Source of the DNA: Methylobacterium phyllostachyos | GTDB lineage: Bacteria; Pseudomonadota; Alphaproteobacteria; Rhizobiales; Beijerinckiaceae | DNA: 64,000 nt | NCBI RefSeq assembly: GCF_900103445.1 | Contig: NZ_FNHS01000001.1 | Location: 1-64,000, forward strand | Direction: 5' to 3' | Shown: positions 36,369-44,905 of the stretch, piece by piece | Layout: each line of letters starts with the position of its first letter | How positions within the stretch are numbered: the stretch's first letter is position 1 | Made by a program: the position numbers and the translations under genes | Notes under the pieces: generated by a model | Told to the model about the DNA's origin: nothing | Databases searched by the model: none | Seen by the model: the letters and a program-made list of their open reading frames with translations, nothing else

Positions 36369-37577
36369 ATGGACAGCGAAGCGGACGGGCGGCTGATCCG
36401 GTCGGGGACACCGGTCTTCCGCCGCACGGCTCTGGCACTCGCGGCCGCCGGGTTCTCGACCTTCGCGGTGCTCTACGCGGTGCAGCCCCTGCTGCCGATC
36501 TACGCCGAGGACTTTTCCGTGTCGCCGGCCGAGAGCAGCCTCGCCTTGTCGCTGCCCTGCGGGCTGCTGGCGCTGGCGCTGCTGGTGGTCAGCCCCCTGT
36601 CCGAGATCTGGGGCCGCAAGCCGGTGATGCTGGCCTCGCTCCTGGCCTCCGCGCTGCTCACCATCGTGGCATCCGTCATCCCGGGCTGGCACGGCTTCCT
36701 GGCCTTGCGCGCCCTGACCGGGCTGACGGCGAGCGGCCTGCCCGCAGTCGCCATGGCCTACCTTGCGGAGGAGATGGACGCGCAGGCCATCGGCCTGTCC
36801 ATGGGCCTTCTCGTCGGCGGCAACGCGCTCGGCGGCATGTCCGGGCGCCTCATCAGCGGGGTCATGGCCGACCATGTCGGCTGGCGGATCGGGCTCGCCA
36901 CCATCGGTGCGCTGGCGCTGGCGGCGGCCTTCGCGTTCTGGCGCTGGCTGCCACCCTCGCGCAGCTTCGTCGCGCGCCGGATGGCGTGGCGCGAGGTTCC
37001 GGGCAGCTTCGGCCACCATTTCCGCGATGCCGGCCTGCCATGGCTCTTCGTCGAAGCGTTCCTGCTGATGGGCGGCTTCGTCTGCATCTACAACTACATC
37101 GGCTTCCGCCTGCTGGACCCGCCCTTCTCCCTCAGCCAGACGGTGATCGGCCTGATCTTCTCGGTCTACCTCGCCGGCATGGTGAGCAGCCCGGTCGCGG
37201 GCGAGTTGGCCAGCCGATACGGCCGGCGGCGGGTGCTCTGGCTTGCCACGGCCCTCGGGCTCGCCGGGATCATCATGACCCTCACCGACCACATCCTGCT
37301 GATTGTCCTCGGCATCGTGGTGACGACGGTGGGCTTCTTCGGGGCGCATTCGGTGGCGAGCAGCTGGGTCGGCCGGCGCGCGCGGCGCGACCGGGCGCAG
37401 GCCTCCTCGATCTACCTGTGCCTCTACTATCTGGGCTCCTCGGTGCTCGGCACGGCCGGCGGCTGGTTCTTCGCCCATTCCGGCTGGACCGGCGTGGTGA
37501 TCTTCGTCGGCGGGCTCTACGGGCTGGCGCTGGTCGTAGCGCTGCGTCTATCCCGCCTGGAACCCTTGGGAGCCTGA
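36369..37577 (+). CDS. MFS transporter, YnfM-like
   Basis: 402-residue major facilitator with 12 predicted helices. The loop 2-3 motif is SPLSEIWGRKPVMLASLL and there is a repeat of the same type in the second half (ASRYGRRRVLWLATAL). Overall it resembles the YnfM/drug-efflux-type subfamily. The substrate is unknown. A truncated TetR regulator lies upstream and a SAM methyltransferase 15 bases downstream, the latter probably in the same transcript. Confidence 0.88.
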   Translation: MDSEADGRLIRSGTPVFRRTALALAAAGFSTFAVLYAVQPLLPIYAEDFSVSPAESSLALSLPCGLLALALLVVSPLSEIWGRKPVMLASLLASALLTIVASVIPGWHGFLALRALTGLTASGLPAVAMAYLAEEMDAQAIGLSMGLLVGGNALGGMSGRLISGVMADHVGWRIGLATIGALALAAAFAFWRWLPPSRSFVARRMAWREVPGSFGHHFRDAGLPWLFVEAFLLMGGFVCIYNYIGFRLLDPPFSLSQTVIGLIFSVYLAGMVSSPVAGELASRYGRRRVLWLATALGLAGIIMTLTDHILLIVLGIVVTTVGFFGAHSVASSWVGRRARRDRAQASSIYLCLYYLGSSVLGTAGGWFFAHSGWTGVVIFVGGLYGLALVVALRLSRLEPLGA

Positions 37578-37592
37578 TTCGAGGACAGAAGC

Positions 37593-38360
37593 ATGACCGG
37601 GCGCAACCATGCCAGCCACGTTGTCGATCAGTTCGGTGCGCAGGCCGCCGCCTACGTCACGAGCGCGGTCCACGCCGGCGGCGACGATCTCGACCGGATC
37701 GGCGCCCTGATCCGCGCGCGGCCGGGTGTCCAGGCGCTCGATCTCGGCAGCGGCGGCGGCCACGTCGCCTTCGCGGCGGCGGCGGCAGGCGCGGCTGTCA
37801 CCGCCTACGACCTCTCCTCCGAGATGCTGGCCGCCGTCACGCAGGAGGCTTCGCGGCGCGGGCTCGACCGGATCGAAACGCGGCAGGGCGCAGCCGAGGC
37901 GCTGCCCTTCGCGGACGCGACCTTCGACGCCGTGCTGACCCGCTTCAGCGCGCACCATTGGCGCGACGTTCCGGCAGCGTTGGCGGAGGCCCGGCGGGTT
38001 CTGAAGCCCAACGGACTGCTCGTCGCCTGCGATGCGGTGGCCCCCGAGGATCCGCTGCTCGACACCCATCTCCAGGCTGTGGAGCTGTTGCGGGATCCCT
38101 CGCATGTGCGCGACTACCGGGTATCGGAATGGCGCGCCATGCTGGAGGCGGCTGGTTTCGCGCCCGGCGCCGTCATGACGAGCCGGCCGCGCATGGAGTT
38201 CGCGAGCTGGATCGCCCGGATGCGCACGCCGCCGGTTCATGTCGCGGCGATCCGCGCCCTCCAGGCTTCGGCCGCCGCAGAGGTCGCGGCGCATTTCGGG
38301 ATCGAGCCGGATGGCAGCTTCCTCCTCGATTCGGCGTTGATCGAAGCCGACCCGCGCTGA
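37593..38360 (+). CDS. Class I SAM-dependent methyltransferase (UbiE-like)
   Basis: 255-residue Rossmann-type methyltransferase. Motif I is ALDLGSGGGHVAFAAAAAG, followed by AYDLSSEMLAAV, the post-motif GAAEALPFADATFDAVLTRFSAHHW, and EARRVLKPNGLLVACD. The pattern is that of UbiE/Coq5 or Methyltransf_11 proteins; the substrate is unknown. The 15-base gap to the MFS gene suggests translational proximity and a shared transcript. Confidence 0.88.
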   Translation: MTGRNHASHVVDQFGAQAAAYVTSAVHAGGDDLDRIGALIRARPGVQALDLGSGGGHVAFAAAAAGAAVTAYDLSSEMLAAVTQEASRRGLDRIETRQGAAEALPFADATFDAVLTRFSAHHWRDVPAALAEARRVLKPNGLLVACDAVAPEDPLLDTHLQAVELLRDPSHVRDYRVSEWRAMLEAAGFAPGAVMTSRPRMEFASWIARMRTPPVHVAAIRALQASAAAEVAAHFGIEPDGSFLLDSALIEADPR

Positions 38361-38463
38361 GCGACGGCTTGGCCGTTGCGGAGGCAGCGCCGGGCTCCCA
38401 TGTTCCTTGTCCGCGCAACCAGAGGGAGCCGACCCCGCCCGGGACGCGGCTCGATGATCCGGC

Positions 38464-39750
38464 CTGATCGAGCTCGTCACCGTCGTCCTGCTGATCGTGC
38501 TGAACGGCGTGTTCTCCCTCTCGGAGCTGGCCCTCGTCTCGGCGCGCAAGAGCCGGCTGCGCGCGCTGGCCGACGAGCGCCGGGCCGGCGCGAAAGCCGC
38601 CCTGTTGCTGGCAGAGGAGCCCGGCCGGTTCCTGTCGACCGTGCAGATCGGCATCACGCTGATCGGGATCCTGTCGGGTGTCGTTTCGGGCGCGGCCCTC
38701 GGCGACCGTTTCGCCCTGGTGCTGATCGATCTCGGTCTTCCCCGCGGCTGGGCCGACACGTTGGGCTACGGCCTCGTCATCGGCGTGATCACCTACCTGT
38801 CGGTGATCATCGGCGAGTTGGTGCCCAAGCACCTCGCCCTGCGCAATCCCGAGCGCATCGCCTGCACGGTGGCCCCCGGCATGCGCGTGGTCTCGAAGGT
38901 GGCGCTCCCCGCCGTGTGGCTGCTCGACGCCTCGACCCGGGCGGTTTTCCGCCTGATCGGACAGGAGACCGAAAGCGCCAGCGCCGTCACCGAGGAAGAG
39001 ATCCGCAGCCTTGTGGCCGAGGCCGAGACGGCCGGCGTGATCGAAGGTGACGAGCGCGCCATGATTTCCGGGGTGCTGCGGCTCGGCGACCGGCTCGTGC
39101 GCGGCGTCATGACCCCGCGCACCGACGTGGTCTGGATCGACCTCACCGACGATCCCGATGTCATCCGGGCGCGGGTCCTCGCGAGCCCCTACGCCCGACT
39201 CCCGGTTGCCGATGGCGGCCCGGACGCGATGATCGGCGTCCTGCAGGTGCGCGACCTGATCGGCCCGCTGTCGCGGGGCGAGCCCCTCGACCTGCGCGCG
39301 CATCTGCGCCGGGCCCCGGTGGTGCCGGACACGTTGGACGCTCTCGACGCCCTCAATGCCCTGCGCAACGCCGCCGTGCCGATGGCGCTGGTCCATGACG
39401 AATACGGCCATTTCGATGGGCTGGTGACGCCGGCCGACATCCTCGACGCCATCGCGGGCGCCTTCCCCTCCGAGCAGATCGAGCCGGACGCGGTGCGCCG
39501 CCCGGACGGCTCCTGGCTGATCGCGGGCTCGATGCCGGCCGACGAGCTGGCCGACCAGCTGGGCCTGCGGCTCCCGACCTCGCGCGATTACGCCACCGCT
39601 GCCGGCCTCGTCATCGCCACGCTCCAGCGCCTGCCGGAGACCGGCGAGACCTGCGAGATCGCAGGCTGGCGCTTCGAGGTGGTGGATCTCGACGGACGCC
39701 GGGTCGACAAGCTGCTGGCGACCAAGCTGGAAGCGGCCGAGGCGGAATAG
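38464..39750 (+). CDS. CNNM/CorC-type protein (DUF21, CBS pair, CorC_HlyC)
   Basis: About 428 residues. The N-terminal DUF21 transmembrane domain has the signature LNGVFSLSELALVSARKSRL. It is followed by a CBS pair (VMTPRTDVVWIDLTDD; FDGLVTPADILDAI) and a C-terminal CorC_HlyC domain (LIAGSMPADELADQLG). The family is linked to Mg2+/Co2+ homeostasis and hemolysin-like proteins. The start is unusual: the only in-frame ATG/GTG/TTG is GTG 38497, which would cut into the first membrane helix. Coding-like residues (LIELVTVVLLIV) begin at a CTG at 38464. An ATG at 38454 is in another frame, so a CTG start or a one-base error is possible. Confidence 0.85.
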   Translation: MIELVTVVLLIVLNGVFSLSELALVSARKSRLRALADERRAGAKAALLLAEEPGRFLSTVQIGITLIGILSGVVSGAALGDRFALVLIDLGLPRGWADTLGYGLVIGVITYLSVIIGELVPKHLALRNPERIACTVAPGMRVVSKVALPAVWLLDASTRAVFRLIGQETESASAVTEEEIRSLVAEAETAGVIEGDERAMISGVLRLGDRLVRGVMTPRTDVVWIDLTDDPDVIRARVLASPYARLPVADGGPDAMIGVLQVRDLIGPLSRGEPLDLRAHLRRAPVVPDTLDALDALNALRNAAVPMALVHDEYGHFDGLVTPADILDAIAGAFPSEQIEPDAVRRPDGSWLIAGSMPADELADQLGLRLPTSRDYATAAGLVIATLQRLPETGETCEIAGWRFEVVDLDGRRVDKLLATKLEAAEAE

Positions 39751-39751
39751 C

Positions 39752-41092
39752 TCAGTTCGCCTCCCCGGCAAGCCGCCGTGCTGCCCGGTCCCGCCCGATC
39801 AGGGGCAATAAGCCCGCGAGGTCCGGCCCGTGCTCCAGCCCGGTCAGCGCGAGGCGCAGGGGCATGAACAGGCCCCGGCCCTTGGCGCCGGTGCGGGTCC
39901 GGATCTCGGTGGTCCAGGCCTTCCAGGTCTGGAGGTCGAACGGCTCCGGCGGCAGGCTCTCCCGGGCGGCGGCGATCACGGCCGGCTCGGTGAGCACGGG
40001 CTCCACCGGGCCCGCGACCACCCGCCACCAATCGGCTGCGTCCGCGACCCGGCCGAGATTGGCCCGCACCGCCAGCCAGAACGCCTCCGCGCGATCGTCG
40101 GGGATTGCGAGATCCACAAGCCGGTCAGCCACCTCGGCATACGGCATGGCGTGGACGAGGCGCGCGTTGAGACCGTCGAGTTCCGCCGTATCGAAGCGGG
40201 CCGGCGCCCGGGAGATCTCGGTGAGATCGACGAGTTCCGCCAGCGTGTCGAGGTCGGGCACGGCCCGCACCGATTCGGCCGAGCCGGTGAGCACGGCCAG
40301 TGAGCGCACGGCGGCGGGCTCGTAGCCGGCCTCGCGCAGGCCGCGCAGCGACAGATGGCCGAGCCGCTTCGACAGCCCCTCCCCCTCCGCGGTGGTCAAC
40401 AGGTTGTGGTGGCCGAACACCGGGACAGCGGCGCCCAGCGCCTCGAAGAGCTGCACCTGCACGCCGGTATTGGTGACGTGATCCTCGCCGCGGATAACGT
40501 GGGTGATGCCAAGATCGGCGTCATCCACCACGGAGGGCAAGGTATAGAGGTAGCTGCCGTCGGCGCGGATCAGCACCGGATCGGACAGGGACGCGCAATC
40601 GACATGGGCCGGGCCGCGGACGAGGTCGTCCCAGGTGACCGTCCGTCCTTCCAACAGGAAGCGCCAGTGCGGCCGGCGCCCCTCGGCCTCCAGGGCGGCG
40701 CGCTCCTCCGGCGAGAGGCGCAGGGCCGCCCGGTCGTAGATCGGTGGCTGGCCGCGGCCGAGCTGGCGCCTGCGGCGGCGCTCCAGCTCCTCCTGGGTAT
40801 CATAGCAGGGATAGAGCCGGCCGGCGGCGCGCAGGCGGTCGGCGGCGGCGTCGTGCTGCGCCTTCCGGTCGCTCTGCCGGGCGAACAGGTCGGGCTCGAT
40901 CCCGAGCCAGGCCAGATCCTCCTGGATCGCCTGGGCGAAGGCCTCGGTGGAGCGTTCCGCGTCGGTATCGTCGAGGCGCAACAGGAAGCGCCCGCCGGTT
41001 CTGCGGGCGAACAGCGCGTTCAGCAGGGCCGGCCGGGCATTGCCGATGTGGAGGTAGCCGGTTGGCGACGGGGCGAAGCGGACGAGAGTCAT
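39752..41092 (-). CDS. gltX: Glutamyl-tRNA synthetase
   Basis: Class I aminoacyl-tRNA synthetase for glutamate, 446 residues. The HIGH motif lies in [20 protein letters not shown] and the KMSKS-type motif in [22 protein letters not shown] and [11 protein letters not shown] are GluRS hallmarks. It is at the short end for GltX, as for the second GluRS of many alphaproteobacteria, so it may be one of two copies. Start at ATG 41092 ([12 protein letters not shown]); the ATG at 41104 is also in frame. It is divergent from the FAD oxidoreductase gene. Confidence 0.92.
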   Translation of the reverse strand: MTLVRFAPSPTGYLHIGNARPALLNALFARRTGGRFLLRLDDTDAERSTEAFAQAIQEDLAWLGIEPDLFARQSDRKAQHDAAADRLRAAGRLYPCYDTQEELERRRRRQLGRGQPPIYDRAALRLSPEERAALEAEGRRPHWRFLLEGRTVTWDDLVRGPAHVDCASLSDPVLIRADGSYLYTLPSVVDDADLGITHVIRGEDHVTNTGVQVQLFEALGAAVPVFGHHNLLTTAEGEGLSKRLGHLSLRGLREAGYEPAAVRSLAVLTGSAESVRAVPDLDTLAELVDLTEISRAPARFDTAELDGLNARLVHAMPYAEVADRLVDLAIPDDRAEAFWLAVRANLGRVADAADWWRVVAGPVEPVLTEPAVIAAARESLPPEPFDLQTWKAWTTEIRTRTGAKGRGLFMPLRLALTGLEHGPDLAGLLPLIGRDRAARRLAGEAN

Positions 41093-41246
41093 GACCCGCT
41101 CCATAACCGATCTCGCGCCGGATTGGCGCGGGACTTCTCACGGATCGCCCCCCGCTCACCTCATGGCACGCCGCTTCGGCAGCGCTACCCAGGGTGGTCG
41201 AAACCCGTCAAAAGGCTCCGCTTGGTGCGACGCGGGACGAGACGCA

Positions 41247-42524
41247 ATGGCGAGCGACGAGACGGCCGATATCGTGGTGGTCGGCGGCGGGATGGTCGGC
41301 CTCGCCAGCGCCATCGCGCTGAAGGACCGCGGGCTCGACGTGGCCCTGTGCGATCCCGGCGAGGCCCGAGCCCGGACCTCCTACGGCAATGCCGGCGTGG
41401 TCAGCCGCGGCTCGATCCTGCCGATGTCGAGCCCGGCCCTCTGGGGCAAGCTGCCGGCCTACCTGCGCAACGCCGACCGGAGCTTGCGCCTGAACCACGC
41501 GCACCTGCCGCGGGTCTTGCCTTACGCGGCGCATTTTCTGGCGAGCGCCCGCGCCGCGCGCTGGCGGCGGGCCGCCGAGGCGCTGCTGCCGCTCACGAGC
41601 GCGGCTTACCCGGCACACGAGCGCCTCGCCGCCCGCGCCGGGACGGGTGACCGGCTGCAGCGGACCGGTTGGCTGAAGGCCTACCGCACCGAGGACGCCT
41701 TCACGGCTGCCGCCCTGGAGCGTGAGATCCTGGCCGGGCACGGCGTGGCCTTCGAGATCTTGGATGGAGCGGCCGTACAAGAGGCGGAGCCGGCCCTGGT
41801 GCGGCCCTACGCCCGGGCGATGCTGCTGACCGAGACCGGCTCGGTGCGCGAGCCAGGCCGCCTCATCGAGGCCTGCGAGGCACTGTTTGCCGGCCTCGGC
41901 GGACGGCGCCTGCGCGGGAGCGTCACGCGCCTGGCGCGGGAAGCCGAGGGCTGGCGCATCGATCTCGAAGCCGGCACGGTCCGGGCCCGACAGGTGGTTC
42001 TCGCGGCGGGCGCCGCCTCGGGGGCGATCGCCCGGACTCTCGGCTATCGCTTCGCGGTGGCAGCCGAGCGTGGATACCATCGCCACTACGCCCTGCATCC
42101 GGAGAGCCCGCCCCTGACGCGGCCGGTGCTCGACACGGGCGCGGGCTCGATCCTGTCGCCGATGGGGGATCGCCGGGTGCGGGTGCTGTCGGGCGTGGAA
42201 CTCAACGCCCGCGACGCCGCCCCGGATCATACCCAGATCGAGGCGGCCTCCCGGGAAGCCGCCGGAACGCTGCGGCTTGGCGGCCCCCTCGACAACGAGC
42301 CTTGGCTCGGCTCCCGCCCCTCCACGCCGGACGGGATGCCGGTGATCGGGAAGGCGCCGCGCCACGATGGGCTGATCTTTGCCTTCGGACACGGCCATAT
42401 CGGCCTCTCGACCGGACCGATCACCGGCGAGATCGTGGCCGACCTCGCCACCGGGCGGACTCCAGCTGTGCCGGTGGCGGCCTTCGCGCCGGACCGGCTG
42501 CTGCGCTGGCCGCGGTTGTTCTAG
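41247..42524 (+). CDS. FAD-dependent oxidoreductase, D-amino acid dehydrogenase-like
   Basis: 425-residue DAO-family flavoprotein. The dinucleotide-binding motif is IVVVGGGMVGLASAIALKDRG and the C-terminal FAD segment GKAPRHDGLIFAFGHGHIGLSTGP. It resembles DadA and related enzymes oxidising D-amino acids or N-substituted glycines; the exact substrate is not evident. Start at ATG 41247 (MASDETADIVVV), as upstream residues are not family-like. No dadX or sarcosine oxidase partner is nearby. Confidence 0.85.
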   Translation: MASDETADIVVVGGGMVGLASAIALKDRGLDVALCDPGEARARTSYGNAGVVSRGSILPMSSPALWGKLPAYLRNADRSLRLNHAHLPRVLPYAAHFLASARAARWRRAAEALLPLTSAAYPAHERLAARAGTGDRLQRTGWLKAYRTEDAFTAAALEREILAGHGVAFEILDGAAVQEAEPALVRPYARAMLLTETGSVREPGRLIEACEALFAGLGGRRLRGSVTRLAREAEGWRIDLEAGTVRARQVVLAAGAASGAIARTLGYRFAVAAERGYHRHYALHPESPPLTRPVLDTGAGSILSPMGDRRVRVLSGVELNARDAAPDHTQIEAASREAAGTLRLGGPLDNEPWLGSRPSTPDGMPVIGKAPRHDGLIFAFGHGHIGLSTGPITGEIVADLATGRTPAVPVAAFAPDRLLRWPRLF

Positions 42525-42527
42525 ATC

Positions 42528-42998
42528 TCAGCGCCAATCGTAGGGATCGTACGGATCCAGCGCCGCCCGGATCTTCCGCAGGATCTCCGGCTGCCGCTGG
42601 AGATCCGCATCCCGGGCGAGCGCCCGCAGGAAGGCTTTCGGCCCGTGCTCGAGGTCGCGGGTCAGGCCGTCGTAGCGGTCGGCCGGCTCCACATGGGGCG
42701 GGTTGACGGCGACCCGGTAGGCGAGCCCGCAGGTCGGTGGATCGATCCCCAGACGATAGCAGATCCGCACCCGCGCGAAGGGTGCCTCGGGGCGGTAGTC
42801 GACGCGATAGGCGCCGAGCCTGAACGCCCCGCCGGTCACGCGCTCGGCATAGGCCAGGGTCTGCGCCACGGTGGCGAAGCCTTCGGTGCGCCGGCCGCGC
42901 ACGAGGTCGATCGCCGCGGTCTCCGTGGGCACGACCGACTGCGCGCAGGAGGCGGTGGCGATCAGTGCGAGCGCGAAAGCGGGGAGCAGGGCTCTCAT
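42528..42998 (-). CDS. Exported protein of unknown function
   Basis: 156 residues with a signal sequence (MRALLPAFALALIATASCAQ). The Cys in TASCAQ makes it a possible lipoprotein, although the lipobox is not canonical. The mature region contains two Cys (VRICYRLGIDPPTCGLAY) and a basic/acidic C-terminal helix ending DPYDPYDWR. I do not recognise the family. It lies next to another exported small protein gene on the same strand. Confidence 0.65.
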   Translation of the reverse strand: MRALLPAFALALIATASCAQSVVPTETAAIDLVRGRRTEGFATVAQTLAYAERVTGGAFRLGAYRVDYRPEAPFARVRICYRLGIDPPTCGLAYRVAVNPPHVEPADRYDGLTRDLEHGPKAFLRALARDADLQRQPEILRKIRAALDPYDPYDWR

Positions 42999-43005
42999 GG
43001 GACCT

Positions 43006-43419
43006 TCACGGCTTCTTCATGCAGACGGCGACGGGCTCGGCATCCTTGGCGGCCTTCGCGGTCATGTCGAGGCAGCCCACCGTGGCAACGCCGTCCGTGA
43101 CGGTCACCGACGGCAACACCGCCATGCCGCGGCAATAGGCTCCGATCAACGTCTCGTCGCGTTGGCAGGCCACGTCGAGCCGGATCTGGCTGTTCATCGC
43201 TGGACCCGGTGCCCCGGCGGGGCCGGCCGGGCCACGTTCGCCCGTGGGGCCGCGTTCGCCCGTCGCCCCGTTGAGGCCCGCCGGTCCCTGTGGGCCGGCC
43301 GGGCCCGCATCGCCCTTCGGGCCGGGTGGACCGGCCGGTCCCGGCTTCGCCGCATCGCAGCCGGCCAGCGCAAGCGCAGCGATCGTGGCGGCCACGAACG
43401 CGATCAGGGGGGCTTTCAT
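43006..43419 (-). CDS. Collagen-like lipoprotein
   Basis: 137 residues. A signal peptide with lipobox LALAGC (Cys21) suggests lipid anchoring. About 16 Gly-X-Y triplets follow (27-74, e.g. [16 protein letters not shown]), then a small folded part with four Cys ([27 protein letters not shown]). Bacterial collagen-like repeats can form triple helices and occur in surface proteins; here the stretch is short. The function is unknown. Start at ATG 43419 ([11 protein letters not shown]). It is divergent from the Tad operon. Confidence 0.8.
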   Translation of the reverse strand: MKAPLIAFVAATIAALALAGCDAAKPGPAGPPGPKGDAGPAGPQGPAGLNGATGERGPTGERGPAGPAGAPGPAMNSQIRLDVACQRDETLIGAYCRGMAVLPSVTVTDGVATVGCLDMTAKAAKDAEPVAVCMKKP

Positions 43420-43631
43420 GCGGTTCCCGGGCCAAGCTCGCTGTGCCCGAAATGGCGCAGAGCGCCGGGGCGTCAATCGCCTCCGGGATTAGAAACAATC
43501 CGCACCAATTCCACATGAAACGATCAGGATTCGCCGGCGGGAGGATCAACCGGCTGGTCCAGCTTAAGTCTTTCGTAAAAGATCTATCTTACGCCGGACA
43601 TAATGCTTGTCATCTGCTGAACAACTGGCGA

Positions 43632-44264
43632 ATGCCGCAGCGACCATCATCGTTTCCCGATAAAGGCAGTCCGTCAGGTTGTCGTCTGGCACGGTTTCGA
43701 GGCGATGCCGACGGGGCGGCAGCGGTCGAATTCGCGCTGGTGGCGCTGCCGTTCCTGGCGCTGTGCGGCGCGATTTTTCAGATCGCCTTTCAGATCTGGG
43801 CGGCACAGAATTTTGATCGCGCCCTGCAGAATGCGGTCCGCACGATCTTCACCGGACAGTTCCAGCAGGCCAATGCCGGGCAGACCGACGCCACCAAGTT
43901 ACTCGCTGCGCTGAAGACGACGATGTGCGGACCGGCCAATGCCACCATCGTCAACATCTTCAACTGCCAGAACGTCAAGATCGACGTCGCGACGGCGGGG
44001 ACGTTCTCGAGTGCCAAGCCCTCGACCCCGGTCGACACCGCGACCGGCACGTGGAACGCCAGCTTCGGCACGAACTACGCCTGCGCGATGCCGGGCACGA
44101 TCGTGATCGTCACGGCGGCGGTCCAGTTCCCGACCTTCTTCAACCTCATGGGGCTGCGCACCAAGCAATTCACGACCGGCAGCGGTGCCGGATCGAGCCT
44201 GCTGGTCTCGACGGCCGTCTTCCGCACGGAACCCTACCAGACCGTCGGGGCGAGCCCGTGCTGA
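43632..44264 (+). CDS. TadE-like pilus assembly pseudopilin (first)
   Basis: 210 residues. A short basic leader ending FRGDADGAAAVEFALVALPFLALCGAIFQIAF is the TadE-type prepilin segment: charged residues, then A-A-A-V-E-F and a hydrophobic helix. The periplasmic domain has Cys pairs (MCGPAN; IFNCQN; NYACAMPG). TadE and TadF are minor pseudopilins or assembly proteins of Tad/Flp adhesive pili. ATG 43632 is preferred because earlier residues lack family character. It overlaps the next gene by 7 bases. The core tad genes (tadA, tadB, cpaB) are not in this window. Confidence 0.88.
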   Translation: MPQRPSSFPDKGSPSGCRLARFRGDADGAAAVEFALVALPFLALCGAIFQIAFQIWAAQNFDRALQNAVRTIFTGQFQQANAGQTDATKLLAALKTTMCGPANATIVNIFNCQNVKIDVATAGTFSSAKPSTPVDTATGTWNASFGTNYACAMPGTIVIVTAAVQFPTFFNLMGLRTKQFTTGSGAGSSLLVSTAVFRTEPYQTVGASPC

Positions 44265-44905
44265 AGCGTCTCGCCCGCACAGCCAAGGGCCTGCGGCGCG
44301 ACCGGCGCGGCGCCGCCGCGGTGGAGTTCGCCGTCATCCTGCCGGTCCTGCTGGCCATCTGGGCCGGCATGACCGAACTGGCGCACGCCATCGACGAATG
44401 GCGCAAGCTGACCCTGTTTGCCCGGACAGTCGCCGACCTGACCGCACAGGGCGACACGAAGAATCCCATCAGCACGACCTTGATGGGCGACATCTTCGCG
44501 TCCGCCACGACGGTCATGCGTCCGTTCAACGCCACGAATGCGAAAATCGTGGTCAGCGCGATGGGCGTCAGCCTGAAGAATGGCATCCTGATCCCGTCGG
44601 TCTGCTCCAGCCTGGCCAATGGCAATGCCACCGCCCGCGGCACCGGCCCGGCGAGCGACCTCACCGTACCGCCGGGCTATCAGACGGCCGGCATGCGCTA
44701 CGTCCTCGCAGAAGTCAGCATCAGCTATACGCCGATGATCGGGACCGCCCTGGTGAATCTCGTCAAGGGCGTCGGCAACACGATCACCTTCTCCGGCGTG
44801 GTGCCGTGGCCGACGCGGGGCGGAAAGACCTACGGAACCAACACATACACCGAAGTGGTGTTGCCCGGTACCAATGCGACGGCGTGCGATGGCTCGACTC
44901 CCTGA
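44258..44905 (+). CDS. TadE-like pilus assembly pseudopilin (second)
   Basis: 215 residues starting at a GTG at 44258 inside the end of the preceding gene (GTGCTGA overlap, typical of coupled translation). The leader RRDRRGAAAVEFAVILPVLLAIWAGMTEL is of TadE type, followed by a periplasmic domain (GVSLKNGILIPSVCSS; VSISYTPMIGTALVNLV). It is probably paired with the first TadE and the TadG below as one envelope subcomplex. Confidence 0.87.
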   Translation: MLKRLARTAKGLRRDRRGAAAVEFAVILPVLLAIWAGMTELAHAIDEWRKLTLFARTVADLTAQGDTKNPISTTLMGDIFASATTVMRPFNATNAKIVVSAMGVSLKNGILIPSVCSSLANGNATARGTGPASDLTVPPGYQTAGMRYVLAEVSISYTPMIGTALVNLVKGVGNTITFSGVVPWPTRGGKTYGTNTYTEVVLPGTNATACDGSTP

